Shown here one piece after another: positions 49,766 through 58,708 of a DNA stretch of 64,000 bases. Position 1 is the first letter of the stretch, and each line of letters opens with the position of its first letter. A model generated the notes under the pieces. It was not told the DNA's origin. It saw only the letters and a list, made by a program, of their open reading frames with translations, and did no database searches. Source of the DNA: Thalassobius sp034670005 (GTDB lineage Bacteria; Pseudomonadota; Alphaproteobacteria; Rhodobacterales; Rhodobacteraceae); contig NZ_JAXMOH010000005.1 in the NCBI RefSeq assembly GCF_034670005.1, positions 151,156-215,155 of the forward strand. Direction: 5' to 3'. The position numbers were made by a program, and so were the translations under genes.

Positions 49766-51409
49766 ATGCGCTTCACGTTAAAAACCCGGTTGGTCGTGAC
49801 CTTTTCGGCGGTATTTCTGATCTTTGCAGGCAGCATGTTCCTAGCGGTGAAAGCCTTGGAACATGCCAATGAAAAGATGGAACATATCGTGGATGTTCAG
49901 ACCGAACATCTGCTGGATGCGCAGCGGCTTCTCGTTTTGACGCGCAACATGCAGATCGACGCGGCCAATATCCTGATCGGCTGGGCCGGGGGCGAAGACG
50001 ATCCCGACCGCATTTCGAACCTGCAGACAAGCCTGGCTGGCGCCGCTGACGAAACGGCCACCATTCTCGAAGCGATGAAGCAATATTCCGGCGAAGACTT
50101 GCAAAAAACCCTCAAACGTCTTGGCAGCCAGGTCAAGCGGTTTACCCAAAACGTTCGGGGTGCGGTCGCTTACGAACTGGACGGCGATGGGCGGGCGAAC
50201 GAAGTTTACCACTACGGCGTCAACCCGACGATGATCAAGGTGAACCAATACGCCGCCGATGTCGAAACGTATCAAACCGCCGAAATGGACAAGGCCGTCG
50301 ACGTGGCGCGGGCAGACTACCTCGACGTGCGCCGCAACCTGTTCATTGCCATGGGCGTCGCTGTTGCCCTGATGCTGGTATCTTCGACCCTGATTATCCG
50401 CACCCTGTCCTCGGGTATGACCCGGTCGATCGATCTGGCGCGACGGGTGGCTGCGGGCGATCTGCGCACCACCGCCAAAGTGACGGGTAATAACGAGATT
50501 TCCGATCTGCTGAAGGCGCAGAACGACATGGTGGTTCGGCTGCGCGATACGGTGGAAAACGTGTCTGCTGCGGTCAATAATCTCGTCGCCGGAGCAAGTC
50601 AGGTTTCCGGCACGTCAGAAACCCTGTCCGAAGGGGCCTCGGTACAGGCTGGATCGACCGAAGAAGTGTCGGCTGCGGTGGAACAGATGTCGGCCAATAT
50701 CTCGGCCAGCTCGGACAACGCCGCCACCACCGATGAAATCGCTCAAAACGCTGCCCGCGATGCCAAGAGTTCCGGCGATGCCGTCAGCGACGCCGTCGAG
50801 GCGATGAAAACCATCGGTGAACGCATCATGATCCTTCAGGAAATCGCGCGTCGGACCGACCTTTTGGCCCTGAATGCCGCGGTCGAAGCGGCCCGCGCCG
50901 GGGAACACGGCCGTGGTTTTGCCGTGGTCGCGGCCGAAGTCCGCAAACTGGCCGAAAACAGCCAGCAGGCAGCCGCGGAAATCTCCGCATTGTCGTCCAA
51001 TACCGTAAGCTCGGCCACCAGGGCGGGCGAAATGCTGCATGATCTGGTGCCGAATATCGAACGGACCTCCTCGCTGGTCAGCGACATCACCTCCGCCTCA
51101 CGCGAATTGGCGATCGGATCGAGCCAGATCAATGAATCCGTGCAGCGTCTGGACAGCGTGACCCAGGGCAACACCGCGGCATCGGAAGAATTGTCGGCTG
51201 CCGCGACCGAATTGTCGAGCCAGGCCGAACATCTGGCCGAGGTGATCAGCTTCTTCCAGGTTGACGATGACAGCGCCACAGACGATCCCGATCCGGTCGA
51301 GGCTGAAACCGACGCGGAACCGGCAGACGATCAGAAAGATGAGGCGCTGTTGATCGATCTCGACATCGACGATGATGAAGAAAAGATCGATTTCAAAGCC
51401 GTCTCGTAA
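49766..51409 (+). CDS. methyl-accepting chemotaxis protein 2
   Basis: 547 residues from ATG 49766 (AGGAGGAAAA upstream). The layout is the same as chemoreceptor 1: MRFTLKTRLVVTFSAVFLIF as TM1, helical sensor, TM2, HAMP and signalling domain with EIARRTDLLALNAAVEAARA. The C-terminus has an extra acidic stretch (DDDSATDDPDPVEAETDAE) before the shared EKIDFKA ending. The sensor halves are more diverged than the signalling halves, suggesting different ligands. Confidence 0.95.
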   Translation: MRFTLKTRLVVTFSAVFLIFAGSMFLAVKALEHANEKMEHIVDVQTEHLLDAQRLLVLTRNMQIDAANILIGWAGGEDDPDRISNLQTSLAGAADETATILEAMKQYSGEDLQKTLKRLGSQVKRFTQNVRGAVAYELDGDGRANEVYHYGVNPTMIKVNQYAADVETYQTAEMDKAVDVARADYLDVRRNLFIAMGVAVALMLVSSTLIIRTLSSGMTRSIDLARRVAAGDLRTTAKVTGNNEISDLLKAQNDMVVRLRDTVENVSAAVNNLVAGASQVSGTSETLSEGASVQAGSTEEVSAAVEQMSANISASSDNAATTDEIAQNAARDAKSSGDAVSDAVEAMKTIGERIMILQEIARRTDLLALNAAVEAARAGEHGRGFAVVAAEVRKLAENSQQAAAEISALSSNTVSSATRAGEMLHDLVPNIERTSSLVSDITSASRELAIGSSQINESVQRLDSVTQGNTAASEELSAAATELSSQAEHLAEVISFFQVDDDSATDDPDPVEAETDAEPADDQKDEALLIDLDIDDDEEKIDFKAVS

Positions 51410-51435
51410 ATCGGCCGGTCCTTTTCGAAAAACTC

Positions 51436-51464
51436 ACAGCCGCGGGTCATGCCGCGGCTGTTTG
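51436..51464 (+). terminator. terminator of chemoreceptor 2
   Basis: Stem ACAGCCGCGG / CCGCGGCTGT with a six-base loop and a short T-stretch, a near copy of the hairpin behind chemoreceptor 1. Confidence 0.75.
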
Positions 51465-51560
51465 CATTTGTCACCGGGCCGCGACACGTACCAGGGAACC
51501 GCGTCATCTGGTGGCTGCAACTTCCCTCTACCCAAACTCTAGAGGCTGACCTATAGTGCC

Positions 51561-51569
51561 TGTGGATAA
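51561..51569. promoter_or_regulatory. consensus DnaA box upstream of nrdR
   Basis: TGTGGATAA is the exact reverse complement of the DnaA box TTATCCACA. It lies 49 bp before the nrdR ATG. A single box may tie the nrdR-ribD transcript to replication status; an origin is not indicated. Confidence 0.4.
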
Positions 51570-51617
51570 GTGGGGAAAACCCACAGAATGAGGCGGTAAT
51601 TTAAGAGGGGGCCGACC

Positions 51618-52085
51618 ATGCGTTGCCCGTTTTGCGGAAACATAGATACTCAGGTGAAGGATTCACGGCCTGCGGAAGACCACGTTGCGATCCGGCGCCG
51701 GCGCTTTTGCCCGGCTTGTGGCGGTCGTTTTACCACCTATGAACGGGTGCAGCTGCGTGATCTGGTTGTGATCAAATCGAACGGACGGCGCGAAGATTTC
51801 GACCGGGATAAGCTGGAACGCTCGATCCGCATCTCGATGCAGAAACGCCCGGTCGAACCGGAACGGATCGACCAGATGATTTCAGGCATCGTCCGGCGGC
51901 TGGAAAGCATGGGCGAAACCGACATCCCGTCGAAAACCATCGGCGAGATCGTGATGGAGGCGCTGGCCCGGATCGACACCGTCGCTTATGTCCGGTTTGC
52001 CAGCGTTTACAAAAACTTCCAGGCCGCGGGCGATTTCGACAAATTCGTCTCCGAGCTGCGCCCCGATACCACCCCGGAAGAGTGA
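51618..52085 (+). CDS. nrdR: transcriptional repressor NrdR
   Basis: 155 residues. The zinc ribbon has MRCPFCGN at the start and RRFCPACGGRFTTYER, and the ATP-cone domain follows (VIKSNGRREDFDRDKLERSI). NrdR senses ATP/dATP and represses ribonucleotide reductase genes. The ribD start overlaps its stop (GTGA at 52082-52085), the usual nrdR-ribD coupling. Confidence 0.97.
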   Translation: MRCPFCGNIDTQVKDSRPAEDHVAIRRRRFCPACGGRFTTYERVQLRDLVVIKSNGRREDFDRDKLERSIRISMQKRPVEPERIDQMISGIVRRLESMGETDIPSKTIGEIVMEALARIDTVAYVRFASVYKNFQAAGDFDKFVSELRPDTTPEE

Positions 52086-53194
52086 GCCGCGTAACTGTGA
52101 CCGACGACGACGCCCGCTACATGGCGCTGGCCCTGTCCTTGGGGCGGCGCGGTCAGGGCAACACCTGGCCCAACCCCGCGGTGGGCTGCGTGATCCTGCG
52201 CGAGGGGCGTATCGTCGGGCGCGGCTGGACCGCCCCGGGCGGACGGCCCCATGCCGAAACCCGGGCGTTGGCACAGGCCGGCGCACAGGCGCGCGGCGCC
52301 ACCGCCTATGTCAGCCTTGAACCCTGCGCCCATCACGGTCAGACCCCCCCCTGCGCCGCAGCGCTGATCAAAGCGGGGGTTGCCCGGGTCGTCTCTCCGC
52401 TCACCGACAGCGATCCGCGGGTGTCCGGCAAAGGCTTCGACATGTTGCGCGCCGCCGGGATCGAGGTCACCACCGGCGTTCTGGCCGGGCGTGCCGCGCG
52501 CGATCACGCCGGGTTTTTCCAGCGGGTCGAAACCGGTCGGCCCCGGGTTACGCTGAAACTGGCCAGCAGCTTCGATGGCCGCATTGCCACCGCCACCGGC
52601 GAAAGCCAGTGGATCACCGGACCGCAGGCGCGGCGCTGGGTGCATGGGCTGCGGTCGCGTCATGATGCGGTGATGGTCGGGGCGGGCACCGCGCGGGCCG
52701 ACGATCCCTCGCTCACCGTGCGCGACCTGGGTATTGCGCGGCAACCGGTGCGCATCGTGGTCTCGCGCAGGCTCGATATGCCGTTGATGGGCCAGCTGGC
52801 GCAAACCGCACGCGACATCCCGGTCTGGATATGTCACGGCCCCGGCCTCGATCCGATCCTGCACCGGACCTGGACCGATCTTGGCGCCATATTGATCGAA
52901 TGCGATGTGCAACACGGTCAGATCGACCCGACGGCATTGCTTGCCGCGCTCGGGGACAACGGGCTGACGCGCATTTTCTGCGAAGGCGGCGGCGGGCTGG
53001 CGGCCTCGCTTCTGGCGCATGACAGGGTCGATGACCTGATCGGCTTCACCGCCGGTATGACCATCGGTGCCGAAGGGTTGCCCGCCATTGGTGCGATTGG
53101 CCTGACCCGCCTGTCCGACGCCCCGCGCTTCACGTTGCAAGACGTCCGTGCCATCGGCCCCGATATCCTGCACCGCTGGACCCGGGTTGGCTGA
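52082..53194 (+). CDS. ribD: bifunctional pyrimidine deaminase/reductase RibD
   Basis: 370 residues from the overlapping GTG. The deaminase domain has the zinc ligands in GGRPHAETRAL and EPCAHHGQTPPCAAALI; the reductase half begins near residue 150 with RPRVTLKLASSFDGRIATATGES and has the TARADDPSLTVR loop. It carries out two consecutive riboflavin steps after GTP cyclohydrolase II. The terminator at 53268 follows it. Confidence 0.96.
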   Translation: MSRVTVTDDDARYMALALSLGRRGQGNTWPNPAVGCVILREGRIVGRGWTAPGGRPHAETRALAQAGAQARGATAYVSLEPCAHHGQTPPCAAALIKAGVARVVSPLTDSDPRVSGKGFDMLRAAGIEVTTGVLAGRAARDHAGFFQRVETGRPRVTLKLASSFDGRIATATGESQWITGPQARRWVHGLRSRHDAVMVGAGTARADDPSLTVRDLGIARQPVRIVVSRRLDMPLMGQLAQTARDIPVWICHGPGLDPILHRTWTDLGAILIECDVQHGQIDPTALLAALGDNGLTRIFCEGGGGLAASLLAHDRVDDLIGFTAGMTIGAEGLPAIGAIGLTRLSDAPRFTLQDVRAIGPDILHRWTRVG

Positions 53195-53220
53195 ACTTTC
53201 TCCTGAAATCCCGACCCGGG

Positions 53221-53258
53221 TTTCTTCTTGGTCCAAATACTCAAATTCCGCCGCAGGC
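53221..53258. repeat. dispersed intergenic repeat, copy 4
   Basis: TTTCTTCTTGGTCCAAATAC, then TCAAATTCCGCCGCAGGC: the same order of elements as copy 5 (TTTCATCTTGG, AAATACTC, GCCGGAGGC) with an insertion. It starts 27 bp after the ribD stop. Confidence 0.6.
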
Positions 53259-53267
53259 GGTCAGGCG

Positions 53268-53292
53268 CGAAATTTTCCGCAGGAAAATTTCG
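53268..53292 (+). terminator. hairpin after ribD
   Basis: An 11-bp perfect stem CGAAATTTTCC / GGAAAATTTCG with loop GCA. The stem's AT-rich half supplies U residues, and a second GC-rich hairpin (GCGCGCC / GGCGCGC) follows near 53306. Together they separate ribD from the convergent KpsC gene. Confidence 0.65.
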
Positions 53293-53347
53293 GGAAAATC
53301 CTGTGCGCGCCGTGGCGCGCGCCGCCAGATCAGGCTGCAGAACCGCA

Positions 53348-55375
53348 TTAACGCCACAGATGGGCCCAACTGGCCAGCGCACCTTGCAGCTTGGCCAGCA
53401 CCTTCAACCCGGGCCCCTGACCGGCCTCGGCCGTTGCCAGCCGCGCGACGATCACCTCAACCGGGCAGGGCAGGCCGCTCACCGGATCGCGATAGCGCGG
53501 GTAATCGATCAGGGCGGCATGGATCAGCCCGCTCAACCCGACCCGCGCCTGACGCCGCTCCGGCACCGGACCCAGATCGCGGCTCAGACCCCAACCGGCA
53601 TAGAACGGCGCGCCCAGCGTGGTCACGCTCACCCCGCGCAACAATGCCTCGAAACCCAGCAGCGACGTCATCGTCCACACCTCAGCGACCCGGTCCAGCA
53701 GCGCAACCGGATCGGCCTGATCCAATACCGCATCGGCCAGCTCCAGCGCCGCCGCGCGCGGCACTGCGCCGGGGCGCAGCCCGGCCTCGACATCCGGGTG
53801 CGGCTTATACAGGATCACCGCATCCGGATTGGCCTCCCGCGCAGCGCGCAGCAGGTCCAGATTGGTCCTTACCGTACCCGCGCCCAACCGGATCGAGGCA
53901 TCGTCTTCCACTTGCCCCGGCACCAGAATCCGATGGCCTTCGGGCAAATCGGGCAAATCACCGCCCAGGTTATACTTGCTCAACCCCGCCTTGATCACGC
54001 CGCGGCGCAGGGCCTCGGCCCGCGCCTCCTGATCGGGACGCAACGTTGCCCGGGACGCGATCAGCCGCTCCAGCCGGCTTTCCCGGCTCGGGTCGTAGTA
54101 AATCCCCAGATCGTCACAGACCAGAGACAGCGGCGGCACCAGCTCTGCGCCCAACCCGCGCGAGCGCAGGAACCCGTCTTCGACCCGCACCAGTCCCTCG
54201 GGCGGCTCTGCCAGCGTCTCGGCCTTGCCAGCCCAGATCATCTGCCGCCGCGCCGATCCCGCGACCGGAATGCTGCGAAACCGCATCGCTTTGACGCCAC
54301 CGAAAAAACCGTTCAGCGCGCCGCGTTTCCACAACCTCATGCCGCTGCCGTCCCATCCCTTGCGGTCTTCGCGCCACGCCCGCACCTGTGCTTCAAATCC
54401 GTTCAGCGCGTCTTCCAGTGAACACAGCCGGTCACGGCAGGCGTCATACCACAGCGGATAAAGCATCATCGCCCCGGCGAATAATTGCGCCCGGGTCAGA
54501 TTGCGCCGCCGCCGGGCCAGCGGCTGGAAATCCTCGCTCAACCCCCAGCCGGCATAGAATGGCTGGCCGAACACTTTCGGCCTATGACCGGCCAATATCG
54601 CCTCGAAACCCAATTGCGACGACACGGTATAGACCGCCACGGCCCCTTCCAGCAGCGCCCATGGGCTGACGGGCTGGTCATAAAGCCGGATTCGATCGGT
54701 TGCGTCCGCATCGCTGAAATAGCCGCTGCGGAACCCCTGCTGGCTTTCGGGATGAGTCTTGATCAGGATTTGCGCGCCGGGATTTTCGTCCTGCGCGTAA
54801 TACAGCATTTCGCGGAAACTGTTGCTGTCCGCCCCGCCCAGCCGGACCGCCGCATCGCCCTTGGTCTGATCGATCACCAGAACATAGCCCGGCTTGGGCG
54901 GCGCGATATCGGGATCGAACCCGGCATATTTCGTCAGTTCCGCCTCGCGAAGCCGCGCCATGCAGCCCCGGGCACGGTTCAGCAGGGCGCTGTCATCCAG
55001 CGGATGTTCATTCAGCAGCCGTTCCAGGTCCGACGGTTTGGAACCATCGAAATGCAGCCCCTCGCGGCAGATCACCAAGCCCAGCGGCGGCTCGCCAGCC
55101 CGGCCCGGATGCAGCGACCGCAAGAAGGCATCTTCCACCCGGATCAGCCCGGCCCCGGTCTTTTCCGCCATGGCTTCGCCGCGTGCGGCATAAGGTGAAT
55201 GCCCCCAGACCGCGATCAGGTCCTCCGCCCCGGGGCGGAACAGCCGCAGGTCCAAACCGGCCAGCTGCAGAATGCGCCGTACCCGGCGCTGGCGCAAAAA
55301 ACCGGCATTGAAAAAGGCAACCCGCCGTGGCGGGGCCCCGGCGGGTTCAAGCCCGATCCAGTCGGGACGCGTCAT
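53348..55375 (-). CDS. kpsC: capsule polysaccharide Kdo-linker glycosyltransferase KpsC
   Basis: 675 codons from ATG 55375, which overlaps the previous stop by one base (TGATG). It is an internal duplication of two capsule_synth domains: RVEDAFLRSLHPGRAGEPPL (first) and RVEDGFLRSRGLGAELVPPL (second) are equivalent, as are VYTVSSQLGFEAILAGHRP and VWTMTSLLGFEALLRGVSV. KpsC adds alternating Kdo residues of the lipid linker for group 2 capsules at the inner membrane. Coupled to the export lipoprotein gene upstream; KpsS is the first gene. Confidence 0.92.
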   Translation of the reverse strand: MTRPDWIGLEPAGAPPRRVAFFNAGFLRQRRVRRILQLAGLDLRLFRPGAEDLIAVWGHSPYAARGEAMAEKTGAGLIRVEDAFLRSLHPGRAGEPPLGLVICREGLHFDGSKPSDLERLLNEHPLDDSALLNRARGCMARLREAELTKYAGFDPDIAPPKPGYVLVIDQTKGDAAVRLGGADSNSFREMLYYAQDENPGAQILIKTHPESQQGFRSGYFSDADATDRIRLYDQPVSPWALLEGAVAVYTVSSQLGFEAILAGHRPKVFGQPFYAGWGLSEDFQPLARRRRNLTRAQLFAGAMMLYPLWYDACRDRLCSLEDALNGFEAQVRAWREDRKGWDGSGMRLWKRGALNGFFGGVKAMRFRSIPVAGSARRQMIWAGKAETLAEPPEGLVRVEDGFLRSRGLGAELVPPLSLVCDDLGIYYDPSRESRLERLIASRATLRPDQEARAEALRRGVIKAGLSKYNLGGDLPDLPEGHRILVPGQVEDDASIRLGAGTVRTNLDLLRAAREANPDAVILYKPHPDVEAGLRPGAVPRAAALELADAVLDQADPVALLDRVAEVWTMTSLLGFEALLRGVSVTTLGAPFYAGWGLSRDLGPVPERRQARVGLSGLIHAALIDYPRYRDPVSGLPCPVEVIVARLATAEAGQGPGLKVLAKLQGALASWAHLWR

Positions 55376-56508
55376 CAGCCGCCGGCAAGCGTGGTAAGCG
55401 AGCTTGCCGAAGTCAGCGACCCGGTGAGCGATGAAATGGTCTTGTTCCACTGAGTGAACGGCGCTTCGGTGACATAAAGCGTGTCTTCGTCGCGCACGGC
55501 GAAATCGCGTGCCAGGAACAGGCCGTTGGGCTTGGTCAGATCCAGCACGTAAACCAGACGCTGCGCCCCGACCAGATCGCTGCGGCCCAGTACTGCATTG
55601 GCGATTTCGGCCGGTTCGTTACGCAGAATGAACACGCCGGTCGGGTCGGCCGCAGTGGCCACCAACCCGCCAACCTGCGCAATCGCTTCGACTGCCGATA
55701 CGGTCTTGCTTTCGAACCCGACCCGGGTCTGCGTGCCGGTCGCGCCAAGCGCGGTAAAGCTGCGCGCATCGCCTTCGACCAGAATGCGGTCGCCGCCGCG
55801 CAACGCGATGTCCAGCTCAGGGTTTTCATACAGATCCTGCAACCAGATCCGGCCGCGATCACCATTGCGGATCACGGTGACCTGGGCGATGTCGGTTTCA
55901 ATGGTCACGCCCCCGGCGCGGGCCAGCATCGCGGACAAGGTCCGGGTTGGCCGTTCGATGGCGAACACGCCTTGTGCGCCCACTGCACCGACCAGAGACA
56001 CCGTCGAGCCGTCTCCGGCGGCCCGGCGCACCTCGACCTGCGGGTCAGGGGTCTGTTCTTCCAGTTTGCGGGTGATCACCCCGCGCAGCGCTTCGGGTGT
56101 GTTGCCAGCGGCGCGAATGCGCCCGGCATAGGGCACAAAGATGAACCCGGCGCCATCGACCTGCACATCGGCCAGTGTGGTGGCCGAACTGGCCGAACTG
56201 GCCAACAGACCATCCTCGACGTTTTCCCAAATCGTCAGGCTCAGAGTGTCGCCGGGACGGATGATATCCGATCCCAGTTTGCCTGCCCGGGTGAATTTAT
56301 CGGAAAAGCCAAGCGCAGGGGTCACCGCCGTGGCGCGGGTCACCCGGTCATTGACCGACACGATGAACGCGTCACCCTGACGCTGCACCGATCCGGCAAA
56401 GATTTCACGTTTGGTAGGGCCGGTGCGCGGCAAGCCGCAGGACGCCACAAGCGCCACAACGACCAGAAGGGCGACGGACTTCGCCCTGCGAGTTGCTAGG
56501 AGTTTCAC
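55375..56508 (-). CDS. polysaccharide export lipoprotein (Wza/KpsD-like, OPX family)
   Basis: 377 residues from a GTG at 56508 (GGAG upstream); no suitable ATG fits the signal peptide. The lipobox VASC gives a mature N-terminal cysteine near residue 24. The poly_export domain (RPGDTLSLTIWENVEDGLL, VQVDGAGFIFVPYAGRIRAA) is followed by SLBB-type repeats (GAVGAQGVFAIERPTRTLSAML). It should form the outer-membrane/periplasmic channel for the capsule whose linker is made by KpsC and KpsS. Confidence 0.92.
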   Translation of the reverse strand: MKLLATRRAKSVALLVVVALVASCGLPRTGPTKREIFAGSVQRQGDAFIVSVNDRVTRATAVTPALGFSDKFTRAGKLGSDIIRPGDTLSLTIWENVEDGLLASSASSATTLADVQVDGAGFIFVPYAGRIRAAGNTPEALRGVITRKLEEQTPDPQVEVRRAAGDGSTVSLVGAVGAQGVFAIERPTRTLSAMLARAGGVTIETDIAQVTVIRNGDRGRIWLQDLYENPELDIALRGGDRILVEGDARSFTALGATGTQTRVGFESKTVSAVEAIAQVGGLVATAADPTGVFILRNEPAEIANAVLGRSDLVGAQRLVYVLDLTKPNGLFLARDFAVRDEDTLYVTEAPFTQWNKTISSLTGSLTSASSLTTLAGG

Positions 56509-56604
56509 TGCTCGGTCTCCTCGACCTGTTATTATATGCCTCAAGTCTTTGCCCCAAACCTATAGGAATACAGAGCAAAAATCCAGCACTACAGCTTGTG
56601 TCCG

Positions 56605-57897
56605 TCAGTTCACCACACGCAACTGTTGCCTGGGAGCCGCGGTTCCCGACTTCAGCGCGTCATAAGGATCTTCTTCGCTCAGCATCATATCGACCACATG
56701 ACGCAGCAATTGCTTGCGTCCGCGGGCGGAATAAAACCCGCCGGGCACCTGGCTGGTTTCCAGCAAGAAGCGGCGGTAATCTCGATAGGCGGGCAGATCT
56801 GGCCGCCTTGCCGCCTTGAAAAATTGCGGCAGCGGCTGATCGGAAACGAATTCGGGCTTGGCGTAAACCGCGTCACCGTAGACTTTCAACGGGATGCCCC
56901 GCCACAGCACCTGCTGCCCGGCGGTGGAATTGACCGTCACCGCACTGCGGGCATCGTTCAGCAGCCGCGCCAGCTTTCCGCCGCGCACAAAATGCACCCG
57001 GCCGGCAACGCCCGCCTGTTTGGTCAGACGGCGGATTTCGCGCCGCAGCGGCACCCGGCCATTTTCCAGCGGATGCGCCTTGATGACCAGATGATGATGC
57101 CCCGGCGCGCCTTGTGCAAACCCATCGATCGTCAATTCCAGAAACTCCGTCATCGTCGAAAACGGTGAATGTTTCTGGAACGCGCTGTCATGTTCCAGTT
57201 GCAACAGCGCAATGTGATAGGGGAACCCGCCATGACGGATGCGAAACGTGGCCAACCCGCGTTCGGCCATCTGCACCGGCGTCATCAGCAGCCGGTTGAG
57301 GTAAAGATGGAATTCACGCGCCACCGGCAGGTCCCGATGGGGCCGGAATTGGCGGTACTTGCCATTCCGGAACATCACGAACCAATGATATAGCGCTCCG
57401 TAAAACACATGTTGGCGCATATCGCCCCAATGGCCCGGCGGCAGGAACGTATCCATGTCCGACCGTTCCAGCGCCGTGCGCATCTCGTCCACGCTCAGCC
57501 GCATCAGCCGGGAATTGCCATTGCTGCCGCCGCGCTCATAAGTGACCCAGAACGGGCGCAGATAGCCTTCCTCGAACACATGCACATACAGGCCAGCGCG
57601 TCGGGCCCGTGCCACCACTTCGGCATGGATCGGGCGGGTGTCGCCATATAGGACGATATCGGTGACGCCCTTTTCGGCCACCAGCGCGTCAAACCTGTCC
57701 GGCCAGTCTTCGGGGCGGCCTTGATAGGGGATATAGCTGGCGCCGTGGAACCAGAACGCCCGGTCGCCGGCATTGAACCCGACGCGCCAGACCTCGGCAC
57801 CGGCGCGGCGCAACATGCGGCCAAGCTGGTGGAAAAATGGTCCATGTGGCCCCTGAAGGCACAAGAATACGCGTTTATTGCCGAATGCTTTGATCAT
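56605..57897 (-). CDS. kpsS: capsule polysaccharide Kdo transferase KpsS
   Basis: 430 residues with the KpsS/capsule_synth pattern: FLCLQGPHGPFFHQLGRMLR at the start, VFEEGYLRPFWVTYERGGSN in the middle, KAHPLENGR and TVNSTAGQQVLWRGIPLKVYG late. KpsS transfers the first Kdo to phosphatidylglycerol for capsule assembly. It is 96 bp upstream of the export lipoprotein gene on the same strand. No ABC exporter (KpsMT) or repeat-unit synthesis genes are in the window. Confidence 0.93.
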   Translation of the reverse strand: MIKAFGNKRVFLCLQGPHGPFFHQLGRMLRRAGAEVWRVGFNAGDRAFWFHGASYIPYQGRPEDWPDRFDALVAEKGVTDIVLYGDTRPIHAEVVARARRAGLYVHVFEEGYLRPFWVTYERGGSNGNSRLMRLSVDEMRTALERSDMDTFLPPGHWGDMRQHVFYGALYHWFVMFRNGKYRQFRPHRDLPVAREFHLYLNRLLMTPVQMAERGLATFRIRHGGFPYHIALLQLEHDSAFQKHSPFSTMTEFLELTIDGFAQGAPGHHHLVIKAHPLENGRVPLRREIRRLTKQAGVAGRVHFVRGGKLARLLNDARSAVTVNSTAGQQVLWRGIPLKVYGDAVYAKPEFVSDQPLPQFFKAARRPDLPAYRDYRRFLLETSQVPGGFYSARGRKQLLRHVVDMMLSEEDPYDALKSGTAAPRQQLRVVN

Positions 57898-58039
57898 ATC
57901 GAAAAGATCTGTCCTGCCGGGGTTTAGAATGTCCTAGCCTGTCTAACGGGCAAAAATAAGGCAAAAAGTGACGGCAAACCGGCTTGTTTCCCTTAAGGTC
58001 AACGGCTAGGTCAGGGATCAGTTTAGACAGGGGGCGGGA

Positions 58040-58627
58040 ATGTTCACCGGCATCATCACCGATATTGGCGAGGTTCAGGCGCTGGAACAGCGCGGCGATT
58101 TGCGGGCGCGGATCGGCACAGGCTACGATATGTCCAGCGTCGATCTGGGGGCCTCGATTGCCTGTGATGGCGTCTGCCTGACGGTGGTTGCCAAGGGCGC
58201 GGATTGGTTCGAGGTGGACGTGTCGGCCGAAACCGTGTCCAAGACCAACCTCGACACTTGGGGGCAGGGCCGCAAGCTCAACCTGGAACGCGCGCTCAAG
58301 GTCGGTGACGAATTGGGCGGGCATATCGTGTCGGGCCATGTCGACGGCGTGGCCGAAATCGTGACGATGACGCAAGAGGGCGATAGCACCCGGGTCACGC
58401 TGCGCGCGCCCGAAGCGCTGGCCCGCTTCATCGCGCCGAAAGGATCGGTGGCGCTGAATGGCACTTCGCTGACGGTAAACGAAGTTAAGGGCTGCGATTT
58501 CGGTATCAATTTCATTCCGCATACCAAGGACGCGACGACTTGGGGTACGGCCCGGGTCGGCGACCGTGTTAATCTGGAAATCGATACGCTTGCGCGCTAC
58601 GTCGCCCGGCTGCGCGACTTCGGCTGA
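58040..58627 (+). CDS. ribE: riboflavin synthase alpha chain
   Basis: 195 residues made of two homologous lumazine-binding barrels: MFTGIITDIGEVQAL and ...SIACDGVCLTV in the first, GGHIVSGHVDGVAEI and ...SVALNGTSLTVNEV in the second. It dismutates two 6,7-dimethyl-8-ribityllumazines to riboflavin. It is separated from ribD by the minus-strand capsule genes and from ribB-ribH by the non-coding region behind it. Confidence 0.97.
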   Translation: MFTGIITDIGEVQALEQRGDLRARIGTGYDMSSVDLGASIACDGVCLTVVAKGADWFEVDVSAETVSKTNLDTWGQGRKLNLERALKVGDELGGHIVSGHVDGVAEIVTMTQEGDSTRVTLRAPEALARFIAPKGSVALNGTSLTVNEVKGCDFGINFIPHTKDATTWGTARVGDRVNLEIDTLARYVARLRDFG

Positions 58628-58640
58628 GCTGTTAAAAGGT

Positions 58641-58700
58641 CTGCGCTTGCAGCGCAGTCAGCAATTGCGCTGACGCGCGCATGTTGGGGGCACTGCCCCC
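58641..58700 (+). other. three tandem GC-rich hairpins after ribE
   Basis: Directly after the ribE stop come CTGCGCT / AGCGCAG (58641-58657), GTCAGC / GCTGAC (58657-58674) and GGGGGC / GCCCCC (58686-58700). None has a U-run. They may stop or stabilise the ribE transcript and run straight into repeat copy 5. Confidence 0.55.
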
Positions 58701-58708
58701 AAACCCCC

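Noticed and set aside
51561..51569. Chromosomal origin
   Set aside because: A single DnaA box without an AT-rich unwinding region, dnaA, hemE or repABC nearby.
51500..51617. NrdR boxes before nrdR (autoregulation)
   Set aside because: CTATAGTG near 51551 resembles half a box, but no full pair with the required spacing is visible.
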